Assembly: GCA_028289505.1 (NCBI GenBank)
Contig: JANQPK010000213.1
Span: forward strand, 1-5,954
DNA length: 5,954 bases
Direction: 5' to 3'
Source: Cyclobacteriaceae bacterium
GTDB lineage: Bacteria; Bacteroidota; Bacteroidia; Cytophagales; Cyclobacteriaceae
Shown: piece by piece, positions 1-5,954 of the stretch
Numbering within the stretch: the stretch's first letter is position 1
Layout: each line of letters begins with the position of its first letter
The notes under the pieces: generated by a model
Told to the model about the DNA's origin: nothing
What the model saw: the letters and a program-made list of their open reading frames with translations, nothing else
Database searches by the model: none
Translations under genes and position numbers: made by a program

Positions 1-1708
1 AGCCAGCTTCAGGTAGCTCGTACCTTGCCACTTCCTTGGGATTGTTGATATCAGTAAAGTCCATAAAGTGCAAGTAACCTGAGGGAATGGTAACTGTCCC
101 TGGAGTAAAAGTTAAGGGAAAGATTTCATCGCCCGCGATCACATAAAACTTACCAGACTCTTCGCTTCTATAGGGAAAGGCTGCGTGATTGGCATCACCT
201 TGCACTTTTGATCTGGCAATTTCAATGGGATTTTGGGGGGATCCGCCTGCCACTCCATTTCCTACATCAACCATTACCACACCATCGCTCCAGTTCGACG
301 AGTAGGCTATACCATCTTCAATCCAGACATCATGGATAGCCCTGGCAGGATTATCCAGTTGAAACTTTCCAACACGGTATGGATTGGCAGGATCCTCAAT
401 ATTAATTACATCATAACGCTGGCCGTTGCTAAGTGCATAAACATGACCTTGATAGATAAACAGATTGTGTACACCGCCGGTAAGCTGATCGTCGAAAGTG
501 GAAATGATTTTCACATCCCGAGGGTCTTTGACATCCAGGATAACAATTCCATTTCGCCGATTTGAAGCTCCTTCACGACTGATAATACAAACAGTTCCAT
601 CTTCCGAAACTTTTACATCGTTTACGGTTCTGGCGTCTACTTGAACGCTGTCAATGCGGGAGATGTTCGCCGGGTCTGTTACATCCCAGAAATAGGCAAA
701 GCCATCTGCACCCCAGGTACCGGTAACGCAATAATCGCCTCCATCGATCCCTTCCCAAACCCAAAGATCAGAGGTATGCTTATTGCTAACCAAACCCTGG
801 CCAACCAATTCGATATCCCTTTCCACGTTTCTCGGTTCAATTTCCACGTTAGCGGAACTAGACACATTACCACATGTAGCCATAATAGTGTATGTACCCG
901 GTTTTTCAGCCACAAATTTACCATCCTCATTGATTATAGCTGATGCACCGGATCCTGCTTCGTAAAGTTTGGAGCTTACAGTGAATATTACCGGGACATC
1001 AGCTTGATTTCCATTTTTGTCATAACCCATGGCTTGAAACGATAAAACATCACCAGTTCTGGCTTTACTGGCAGGAGTGTCGATAATCAATCGTTCCACT
1101 GGATTTTTTAATACTTTAAAGGGAATGGTGCTGGAAATACCTCCGGAGGATACGGTTAGATTACCAATTCCCGGTGATTCTGCGTAAAAGTTGGTTAAAC
1201 CATCCAATCTGGCCACAGTGGGATCTGAGCTTTCAATGGTCAGCTTGGGATGAGCAATTGCTGCTCCGGACTCATCGATAACACTAATTTCCAACGGAAC
1301 ACTGGTACCACTATATATGTTTTCCGGGAAGTCAATGATTTCGATTTTAGAAGTGTTTAAATGTTCTACTTGTATGTTTACATACCGTCGTGCAAACCCT
1401 TTTTGCTCAGGTCCAATCCAAAACGCTATCAGGTTGTAGCTACCAGGTGTCTGACCGCTGACATTACCAAGACTGTCGATATTTGCTCCACTAGTGGGAA
1501 CAAATCCATCTTGTCGTAGCAATTGATATTGGACATTGCCGTCCTCAATAATGCTCCCATCCTGGTCTATGGCAACTATGTTTAGTTTCTTAGTTTCGCC
1601 AACTTTCAAAACTAAAGGGTCTTGGTCGGTTTCAAGAGTAACTGACTGTGCAAGTACAGGACCAGACAATAGTAATGAAAGGACCAGCAGTGTATTTAAT
1701 GTTCTCAT
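1..1708 (-). CDS. Secreted Ig-like/LVIVD-repeat beta-propeller protein (C-terminus beyond left edge)
   Basis: The reading frame is open from the ATG at 1708 to the window edge, giving 569 residues with no stop, so the gene is partial at its 3' end. Residues 1-20 form a signal peptide (hydrophobic LLVLSLLLSG core, likely cleavage after VLA) and no lipobox is seen. Three Ig-like/Big-type beta domains follow at roughly 22-115, 118-200 and 203-292; the last two show repeated 'spacer-Gly-G-TYTI' style strands such as PGIGNLTVSSG and PGTYTIMATCG. From about 300 onward come LVIVD-type propeller repeats, each ending in a strand like GIVILDVKDP, YDVINIEDPANP or FMDFTDINNP. About five blades are visible. 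Such proteins are exported and may bind ligands or surfaces; no enzymatic activity is known for the family. It is the last visible gene of the minus-strand cluster, 26 bases after the YfiT-like gene. No clear ribosome binding site precedes the start. The domain call is strong, the function unknown. Confidence 0.88.
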   Translation of the reverse strand, partial: MRTLNTLLVLSLLLSGPVLAQSVTLETDQDPLVLKVGETKKLNIVAIDQDGSIIEDGNVQYQLLRQDGFVPTSGANIDSLGNVSGQTPGSYNLIAFWIGPEQKGFARRYVNIQVEHLNTSKIEIIDFPENIYSGTSVPLEISVIDESGAAIAHPKLTIESSDPTVARLDGLTNFYAESPGIGNLTVSSGGISSTIPFKVLKNPVERLIIDTPASKARTGDVLSFQAMGYDKNGNQADVPVIFTVSSKLYEAGSGASAIINEDGKFVAEKPGTYTIMATCGNVSSSANVEIEPRNVERDIELVGQGLVSNKHTSDLWVWEGIDGGDYCVTGTWGADGFAYFWDVTDPANISRIDSVQVDARTVNDVKVSEDGTVCIISREGASNRRNGIVILDVKDPRDVKIISTFDDQLTGGVHNLFIYQGHVYALSNGQRYDVINIEDPANPYRVGKFQLDNPARAIHDVWIEDGIAYSSNWSDGVVMVDVGNGVAGGSPQNPIEIARSKVQGDANHAAFPYRSEESGKFYVIAGDEIFPLTFTPGTVTIPSGYLHFMDFTDINNPKEVARYELPEAG

Positions 1709-1734
1709 TTTGGATTATTTAGCATGATTACCGA

Positions 1735-2268
1735 TCACCAATTCTGGGTGGTGATTACTGACTGAATGTGTGCCAGGTGATGTTTTCCGTGCCACGAATA
1801 TAGTGAAAGATTTACATCCAATGGCACCAATTTATTGGTTTCAGGGTGTATGAAACATCTTTTCCAATCCTCTTCTTTTATGTGTTGTAGTAACCACACC
1901 CATCTTAAATGTAGACTATCTAGCAAAGATAATGATAGTTCTACCGGTGCTTGACTGCCGTCAGGAAGTTCTGCCCATAGATCCTCGTGGTAAGCCTTTA
2001 TCAAAGGTTGGGGTTCAGTCAAAGCCCATTTGAATCGAATATAGCTGTTCAGGTGGCTATCGGGCAAATGGTGTACCACCTGTCTGATGGTCCAGCCTCC
2101 AGGCCGATAAGGGGTATCCAATTGCTGATTGTTGAGGTCAGAAACCAGATCTTTAATCTGCTTTGGTAAGTGTTGGAGGTCATTGATAAACCGATTACGG
2201 TCTTGTGCTGAAATGGTTTCTGGAGCTTTAAATCTTCCGATCGGATATTTTAGTTTTTCCAAAGTCAT
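1735..2268 (-). CDS. yfiT: YfiT/BstA-like DinB-superfamily metalloenzyme (putative bacillithiol transferase)
   Basis: This 177-residue protein matches the Bacillus subtilis YfiT family over its whole length, as recalled from family knowledge: an N-terminal LKYPIGRFKAPE segment, the signature LDTPYRPGGWTIRQVVHHL, then DSHLNSYIRFKWALTE, and a C-terminal LYSWHGKHHLAHI. The metal ligands known in YfiT (three histidines, one in the first motif and two in the last) fall here at His67, His160 and His164. The fold is a four-helix bundle in the cytoplasm; no signal peptide is present. Relatives have been described as metal-dependent hydrolases and as bacillithiol S-transferases, so substrate is uncertain. 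The frame stays open upstream to 2427, but that part overlaps the end of ggt and lacks family similarity. The ATG at 2268 puts the protein at normal family length, 19 bases after the ggt stop. No good Shine-Dalgarno is seen, so translation may depend on the upstream gene. Confidence 0.9.
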   Translation of the reverse strand: MTLEKLKYPIGRFKAPETISAQDRNRFINDLQHLPKQIKDLVSDLNNQQLDTPYRPGGWTIRQVVHHLPDSHLNSYIRFKWALTEPQPLIKAYHEDLWAELPDGSQAPVELSLSLLDSLHLRWVWLLQHIKEEDWKRCFIHPETNKLVPLDVNLSLYSWHGKHHLAHIQSVITTQNW

Positions 2269-2287
2269 GAGTAAAGCCTGTGCTAAT

Positions 2288-3997
2288 TCAGTATCCCAAT
2301 GCGGTGTTGTCTCCTCTGGTATTGTCTGCAGCCCCTTCAAGCCAACCATTTTCCAATACTCTGATGGCATCCATGCGTCCGATATTGCCGATAGGAACCA
2401 GGGTGTGGCCCATTTGTTCCAATTCATTAATAGTTACACTGTCGAACGCCTCCGGTTCAAATTTGATGTCATCAGGAAGCCACTGATGGTGGAACTTTCG
2501 TGCATTTACCGCTTCCTGCATGGTCATGCCATGTTCTATTACATTCAATATAGTTTGGAATACAGAAGTAATTATAGTACTACCACCTGGGGTCCCCACT
2601 ACCATGAATAGCCTTCCATCTTTCTCCAGGATGGTAGGGGTCATGGAGCTCAACATTCTTTTACCGGGTTCTATAGCATTTGCTTCACCACCTACCAAAC
2701 CAAACATATTGGGTACTCCAGGTTTTGCACTAAAATCATCCATTTCATTGTTCAGCAGGAAACCAGCACCTTTTACCATGACTTTACTCCCGAAGCTTCC
2801 GTTTATAGTGGTGGTAATGGCGGCAGCATTTCCCTCTGTGTCTACAATGCTGAAATGGGTGGTTTCGAGGCTTTCCACCATTCCCAATAGGTCATTTTTG
2901 ATGGATTCAGACGGTGTTTTGGTGTTTAGACTGATATCTGCAAACCTTTCTGATAGATAGTTGTCGCTGACTAAGGTTTCTATCGGTACCTCGAAAAAGT
3001 CAGGATCTCCCAAATAGGTGGCCCTATCTGCATATACCCTGCGCTCTAACTCAGTCATAATGTGAACGGTTTTTTTGGAATTGAACCCCCAGCTTTTAAT
3101 ATCGTATGACTCGATGCCCTTTAATAGTTGTAAAAGCGCCACCCCACCGCTAGAAGGTGGCGGCATGCCTATAACCCTAAACGACTTATAATTACCCACT
3201 ACAGCATCTCTCCAAGTTGACTGATAATTGGCTAAATCCTCTTTGGTGATGATCCCGTTGCCTGCTTCCATTTCGTCCACAATCATCTGGGCAGTTACCC
3301 CTTTATAGAACCCGTCTTCACCTTGATCACGGATGCGGATTAAGGTTGCTGCTAGTTCAGGATGGAAAATGGTATCTCCGACTACCCAAGGTTGATCACG
3401 CACCAAACTGGGAGTGTGATGGTTGATCTGGATAAAGTCAGTTTTTTGGTGATTAAGTCTTTGCGCTTCCCTTTCGGTAAGAATAACACCATTCCGAGCC
3501 AATTGGATGGCTGGGGTTATCAGATCCTCCATGGGTAAACTTCCCAGTTTCTCATGGATACGGAACATGCCGTTTACAGACCCAGGAACTCCAGCTGCTA
3601 AATGTCCTTTAATACTGAGATCTCGTATCACTGCTCCGCTTTCATCCAGATACATATCTCTATGTGACTTGAGGGGAGCCTTTTCCCTAAAATCCAAAGA
3701 TCCTATGGTGCCGTCAGTCTGGCGAAAAACCAGAAATCCGCCTCCACCAATGTTTCCTGCACTAGGATAAACCACCGCCAGTGCAAACTGCACCGCTATA
3801 GCGGCATCAAAGGCATTACCTCCTTGCTTCAAAATATCAAGCCCTACTTTAGTTGCTGCAGGATGAGCTGAACTGACCATACCGTGCTCAGCAATTACAC
3901 CACTAAGCGGTTCATTTACCTCTTTTAGGCAAGACCAGCACACCAGCAATAGTAGTGCTAGGGTGCCCAATATGATCCAAGTTCTTTGCAGATTCAT
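2288..3997 (-). CDS. ggt: Gamma-glutamyltranspeptidase, membrane-anchored
   Basis: The 569-residue product is a full-length gamma-glutamyltranspeptidase, an N-terminal nucleophile hydrolase that cleaves or transfers the gamma-glutamyl group of glutathione and related compounds. The family precursor self-cleaves before a threonine; here that is Thr379 in ETTHFSIVD (codon at 2861-2863), giving a small subunit of 191 residues, the usual size. Other family residues visible are Arg104 in DFREKAP (gamma-glutamyl carboxylate binding), Asn399 in INGSFG, Asp421 in NNEMDDFSAKPGVPN, the Ser450-Ser451 pair, and the oxyanion Gly471-Gly472 in TPGGS. The lid-loop segment after the MDDFSAKPG motif is present, as in the Escherichia coli type. 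The N-terminus has a hydrophobic stretch at 8-19 followed by CWSC, suggesting a lipoprotein anchored at Cys20 or Cys23, though neither is a perfect lipobox. The ATG at 3997 is preferred over the TTG at 4000 because it overlaps the stop of the upstream gene as TGATG. Confidence 0.97.
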   Translation of the reverse strand: MNLQRTWIILGTLALLLLVCWSCLKEVNEPLSGVIAEHGMVSSAHPAATKVGLDILKQGGNAFDAAIAVQFALAVVYPSAGNIGGGGFLVFRQTDGTIGSLDFREKAPLKSHRDMYLDESGAVIRDLSIKGHLAAGVPGSVNGMFRIHEKLGSLPMEDLITPAIQLARNGVILTEREAQRLNHQKTDFIQINHHTPSLVRDQPWVVGDTIFHPELAATLIRIRDQGEDGFYKGVTAQMIVDEMEAGNGIITKEDLANYQSTWRDAVVGNYKSFRVIGMPPPSSGGVALLQLLKGIESYDIKSWGFNSKKTVHIMTELERRVYADRATYLGDPDFFEVPIETLVSDNYLSERFADISLNTKTPSESIKNDLLGMVESLETTHFSIVDTEGNAAAITTTINGSFGSKVMVKGAGFLLNNEMDDFSAKPGVPNMFGLVGGEANAIEPGKRMLSSMTPTILEKDGRLFMVVGTPGGSTIITSVFQTILNVIEHGMTMQEAVNARKFHHQWLPDDIKFEPEAFDSVTINELEQMGHTLVPIGNIGRMDAIRVLENGWLEGAADNTRGDNTALGY

Positions 3998-3999
3998 CA
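3995..3999 (-). other. TGATG stop/start overlap between the small lipoprotein gene and ggt
   Basis: On the minus strand the TGA stop of the small lipoprotein gene (3999-3997) shares its last base with the ATG of ggt (3997-3995). This arrangement usually lets terminating ribosomes restart on the next gene, so it decides the ggt start and indicates that both proteins are made from one transcript. The coupling itself is inferred from the arrangement. Confidence 0.8.
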
Positions 4000-4197
4000 A
4001 TTATGCATTTTAACCTTTTTAGTTCGCTTCTTGCCCTTATGCTTACTGGGGTTGTAAGGCTTTTTCTTTCCTTTAGGCTTAACCACCTGGACCCTGTTAT
4101 TATTTTTCTGACTGGCACATCCGTTTGAAATCGGGAGCAGTATCAAAGTCACACAAAAAAGCAGCAGAATCCTTCGAAAAAAATGAGTTTTTAGCAT
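3997..4197 (-). CDS. Small, highly basic putative lipoprotein
   Basis: This 66-residue protein is not recognised as a named family. Residues 1-26 look like a lipoprotein signal peptide: positive start (KTHFFRR), hydrophobic core ILLLFCVTLILLP, then ISNGC with Cys27 as the likely lipidated residue. The -1 Gly fits a lipobox, while Ser and Asn at -3 and -2 are loose. The mature 40 residues carry 13 Lys and 2 Arg and no Asp or Glu, with runs such as KPKGKKKPYNPSKHKGKK, so the tail is strongly cationic and probably unstructured. Such a tail could bind anionic polymers (lipopolysaccharide, nucleic acid) or a protein partner; this is inference. The stop codon shares its A with the ggt start, implying translational coupling and co-expression with ggt. 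It is the first gene of the cluster, facing the divergent promoter region. The clear signal peptide and the tight coupling support a real gene in spite of its size. Confidence 0.75.
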   Translation of the reverse strand: MLKTHFFRRILLLFCVTLILLPISNGCASQKNNNRVQVVKPKGKKKPYNPSKHKGKKRTKKVKMHN

Positions 4198-4221
4198 CTA
4201 GTTGGAAGCTGTGGTAATCAC

Positions 4222-4247
4222 TAAATTGAATTATTAATTCCAATTTA
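4222..4247. repeat. Imperfect AT-rich inverted repeat, candidate operator or leader hairpin
   Basis: The left arm TAAATTGAATT pairs with the right arm AATTCCAATTTA through 11 base pairs, with one bulged C on the right and an ATT loop (4233-4235). It lies 25 bases from the start codon of the small lipoprotein gene and 55 bases from that of the phosphatase gene. It could be a binding site for a dimeric regulator or a weak hairpin in the leader of the ggt operon. Chance is possible because the region is AT-rich. It has no GC-rich stem with a following T run as expected of an intrinsic terminator. Confidence 0.45.
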
Positions 4248-4262
4248 TTAACTGAAAAAAGT

Positions 4263-4270
4263 TATATTTC
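4263..4270 (+). promoter_or_regulatory. Possible -7 promoter element for the phosphatase gene
   Basis: TATATTTC matches the Bacteroidota -7 consensus TAnnTTTG at all fixed positions except the last. It would place the transcript start near 4275 and leave a leader of under 30 bases. A -33 partner is only hinted at by TTTA at 4244-4247, at short spacing, so this is a tentative call. Confidence 0.22.
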
Positions 4271-4302
4271 TTTTTTGATGGGGTTGAAAAAGCATACAGA
4301 GG

Positions 4303-5954
4303 ATGATGTATAGTAAAATATCATGTTTAGTTATTGCTTTTCTTATTTCTTTACCCGCTTTTCAAGTCTATGCCCAGCAGGATAGCTTGTTGAATAAAAT
4401 CAACTCCCTGAAGGGAAGGGAGAAGATTGATGTTCTGTTAAAGATATCGGAAAACACCCGTAGCTATGCTCCCGAACTATCCTTAGAATTTGCTGAGCAG
4501 TCGTTGTTGAATGCCACAGAGTTAGGGGACACCGTGCTGATGTTGGTGGCATTAAAAAATATTGGGCTTACCTACTACAGTACCAGCAATTACCAAATGA
4601 GCCTGGACTATTTTACTCGAATACTGGAAATACAGTTGCGAAGAGGGGATAATCAAGGAGTTGCCAGTGCCTATAATAACGTTGGAATTATTTACGACGA
4701 AATGGGGAATTATTCGGCAGCTCTCGATGCTTATCAAAGATCATTGGCACTTAAAGAGAAAATAGGAGACCAGGGTACCCTGGCCAATACCATAAACAAC
4801 ATTGGATTTCTCTATAATAAAACCAACAATCACGATAAAGCCTATGAGTATTTCAGCAGAGCACTGGTAATTGATGAATTGCAGCACGATTCATTGGGTA
4901 TGTTTAATACCCTCGACAATATTGGACTTTATTATTTTCATCAACAACTGTACGACTCTGCATTGGCCTATTTCGATCAGGCTCTTAAACTTGGCAACAG
5001 TCTTGACAATAACTATGATAAGGCCCACCTGTACAACAATATTAGCAACATTTACTTGAGAAAAAATGAGTTGGCTCAGGCCATTGATTACTACAACCAA
5101 TCACTTTCACTAAGTGAACCCATGGACGCGAAGTCCAGGATGATAACTAGTTACAAAGGTTTGGCAGAGGCATATAAACGACAAGGGCGTTACCGAACTG
5201 CATTAGATTATTACAAAAAACAGTCTGACCTCAAAGACCTGGTAAATATTGAGCGGAATTCCAGAAAAATAACTGAGATTGAAACCAACTATCAAATTCA
5301 GCAAAGAGAAAAGGAAATTGAGATTCTGAAAAAAGAAAGTGAGATACAGGTGCTCAATTTGACTAAGAATCGGACTGTCACCTACTTTCTCTTGGGTGGA
5401 CTGATCTTGATTTTTGTTCTGGCTTCTGTTTTATACCAGCGATACCAATACCGCATCAAATCTAATGCAGTACTGGAAAGCCAGAATAAGGAAATCGCTA
5501 AGAAAAACATAGATATTCTGGATAGTATTATGTATGCTAAAGGTATCCAGGATGCTATAAGGCCAGATCCAGAGGTATTAAAAGCTGGCTTCACCGATTA
5601 TTTCATACTGTCAGAAGCACGTGATATCGTAAACGGGGACTTTTATTGGTTAGCCAAAGTTGATAATAATGTTATCATAGCAGTGATGGACTGTACCGGT
5701 CATGGTGTGCCCGGGGCATTTATGACAGTAATGGCCAATAGTCTACTCAATCAGATTGTGATTGAGCAAGATGTCACTGCACCCGGTGAAATTCTCAAGA
5801 CGCTTCACAGTGAAATTACCACTACGTTGCACCAGGAAAAGTACAATCACATCAACAATGAGGGTATTGATATTGGGATATGCCGGTTTGATACATCCAC
5901 CAATGTATTGGCTTTCTCTGGGGCAAAGAGGCCTTTTTACTATTATAAGAACAA
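4303..5954 (+). CDS. TPR-transmembrane-SpoIIE family serine phosphatase (C-terminus beyond right edge)
   Basis: The frame runs from the ATG at 4303 to the edge, giving 550 residues without a stop. A signal peptide covers residues 1-24 (core CLVIAFLISLPAF, likely cleavage after VYA). Six tetratricopeptide repeats follow at about 82-115, 120-155, 160-195, 200-235, 240-272 and 279-313, with a divergent one before them; typical units read YNNVGIIYDEMGNYSAALDA. A coiled coil spans 315-355, a transmembrane helix about 359-378, and a second helical linker 385-420 ending in DSIMYAKGIQDAI, usual for these proteins in Bacteroidota. The PP2C-like SpoIIE domain begins near 430 with metal-binding NGDFYW (Asp446) and MDCTGHGVPGAF (Asp463), and GICRFD and FSGAKRPF strands are present; the rest is missing. 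The expected topology is a periplasmic TPR sensor with a cytoplasmic phosphatase that dephosphorylates anti-anti-sigma-type or other phosphoserine proteins. The next ATG at 4306 is an equally possible start. The target and signal are unknown. Confidence 0.93.
   Translation, partial: MMYSKISCLVIAFLISLPAFQVYAQQDSLLNKINSLKGREKIDVLLKISENTRSYAPELSLEFAEQSLLNATELGDTVLMLVALKNIGLTYYSTSNYQMSLDYFTRILEIQLRRGDNQGVASAYNNVGIIYDEMGNYSAALDAYQRSLALKEKIGDQGTLANTINNIGFLYNKTNNHDKAYEYFSRALVIDELQHDSLGMFNTLDNIGLYYFHQQLYDSALAYFDQALKLGNSLDNNYDKAHLYNNISNIYLRKNELAQAIDYYNQSLSLSEPMDAKSRMITSYKGLAEAYKRQGRYRTALDYYKKQSDLKDLVNIERNSRKITEIETNYQIQQREKEIEILKKESEIQVLNLTKNRTVTYFLLGGLILIFVLASVLYQRYQYRIKSNAVLESQNKEIAKKNIDILDSIMYAKGIQDAIRPDPEVLKAGFTDYFILSEARDIVNGDFYWLAKVDNNVIIAVMDCTGHGVPGAFMTVMANSLLNQIVIEQDVTAPGEILKTLHSEITTTLHQEKYNHINNEGIDIGICRFDTSTNVLAFSGAKRPFYYYKN

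Larger units (their letters stand above)
4198..4302. promoter_or_regulatory. Divergent intergenic region carrying promoters for both transcription units
   Basis: This 105-base AT-rich stretch is the only substantial non-coding DNA in the window and separates the minus-strand ggt cluster from the plus-strand phosphatase gene, so it must hold promoters for both unless either is read from elsewhere. A weak match to the Bacteroidota -7 element TAnnTTTG is seen on the plus strand as TATATTTC at 4263-4270, about 33 bases before the ATG, with no convincing -33 TTTG at the right distance. No convincing full promoter is seen on the minus strand. An inverted repeat lies in the middle. An AGAGG sequence just upstream of the 4303/4306 ATG pair may act as a weak ribosome binding site. 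Confidence 0.55.

Noticed and set aside
235..240. Run of six G as a possible phase-variation tract
   Set aside because: It is short, encodes ordinary Ser-Pro codons in an intact frame, and no frame-shifted alternative is suggested.
233..965. Open frames on both strands within the left-hand propeller gene
   Set aside because: They lie inside the long conserved minus-strand frame, in other frames, and show no signal peptide or domain.
2269..2427. N-terminal extension of the YfiT-like gene to an in-frame ATG at 2427
   Set aside because: The extra 53 residues overlap the end of ggt in another frame and do not resemble the family, which begins near the LKYPIG segment; the ATG at 2268 gives normal length.
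2129..2960. Plus-strand open frames opposite ggt and the YfiT-like gene
   Set aside because: They are antisense to clearly conserved coding sequence and encode no recognisable motifs.
2288..3997. Cephalosporin or glutaryl acylase rather than GGT
   Set aside because: The full lid-loop region, the arginine in DFREKAP and the E. coli-like small-subunit motifs favour a true gamma-glutamyltranspeptidase.
3998..4000. TTG at 4000 as the ggt start
   Set aside because: The ATG at 3997 directly follows, overlaps the upstream stop as TGATG, and costs only one residue.
4222..4247. Inverted repeat as an intrinsic terminator
   Set aside because: The stem is almost all A-T, no T run follows directly, and no gene ends nearby on either strand.

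Overview
The window looks like chromosomal DNA from a member of the Bacteroidota, most likely a Cytophagales-type marine or environmental bacterium. The lineage is inferred from protein style: LVIVD-repeat and Ig-like secreted protein, TPR-SpoIIE sensor phosphatase with the linker typical of this phylum, short Cys-anchored lipoproteins, moderate to low GC, and no strong Shine-Dalgarno sequences at most starts. No rRNA, tRNA, mobile element or CRISPR array is visible.

Layout. Positions 4197 down to 1 hold four tightly packed genes on the minus strand, probably one operon: a 66-residue very basic lipoprotein, a membrane-anchored gamma-glutamyltranspeptidase (ggt), a YfiT/BstA-like DinB-superfamily metalloenzyme, and a large secreted protein with Ig-like domains followed by LVIVD beta-propeller repeats, cut by the left edge. 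The junctions are a 1-base stop/start overlap (TGATG), a 19-base gap and a 26-base gap. A 105-base AT-rich divergent intergenic region (4198-4302) follows, containing an imperfect 11-bp inverted repeat. From 4303 to the right edge, on the plus strand, lies a TPR-transmembrane-SpoIIE phosphatase signalling protein whose C-terminus is cut off.

How they may work together. GGT cleaves gamma-glutamyl bonds of glutathione and related peptides outside the inner membrane. The YfiT/BstA family is linked to bacillithiol S-transfer or metal-dependent hydrolysis in the cytoplasm. Their co-transcription suggests a thiol or gamma-glutamyl scavenging/detoxification unit, but this is inference. The small lipoprotein and the secreted propeller protein have no assigned role; their linkage to ggt is the least explained part of the window. 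The divergent phosphatase is a plausible but unproven regulatory neighbour.
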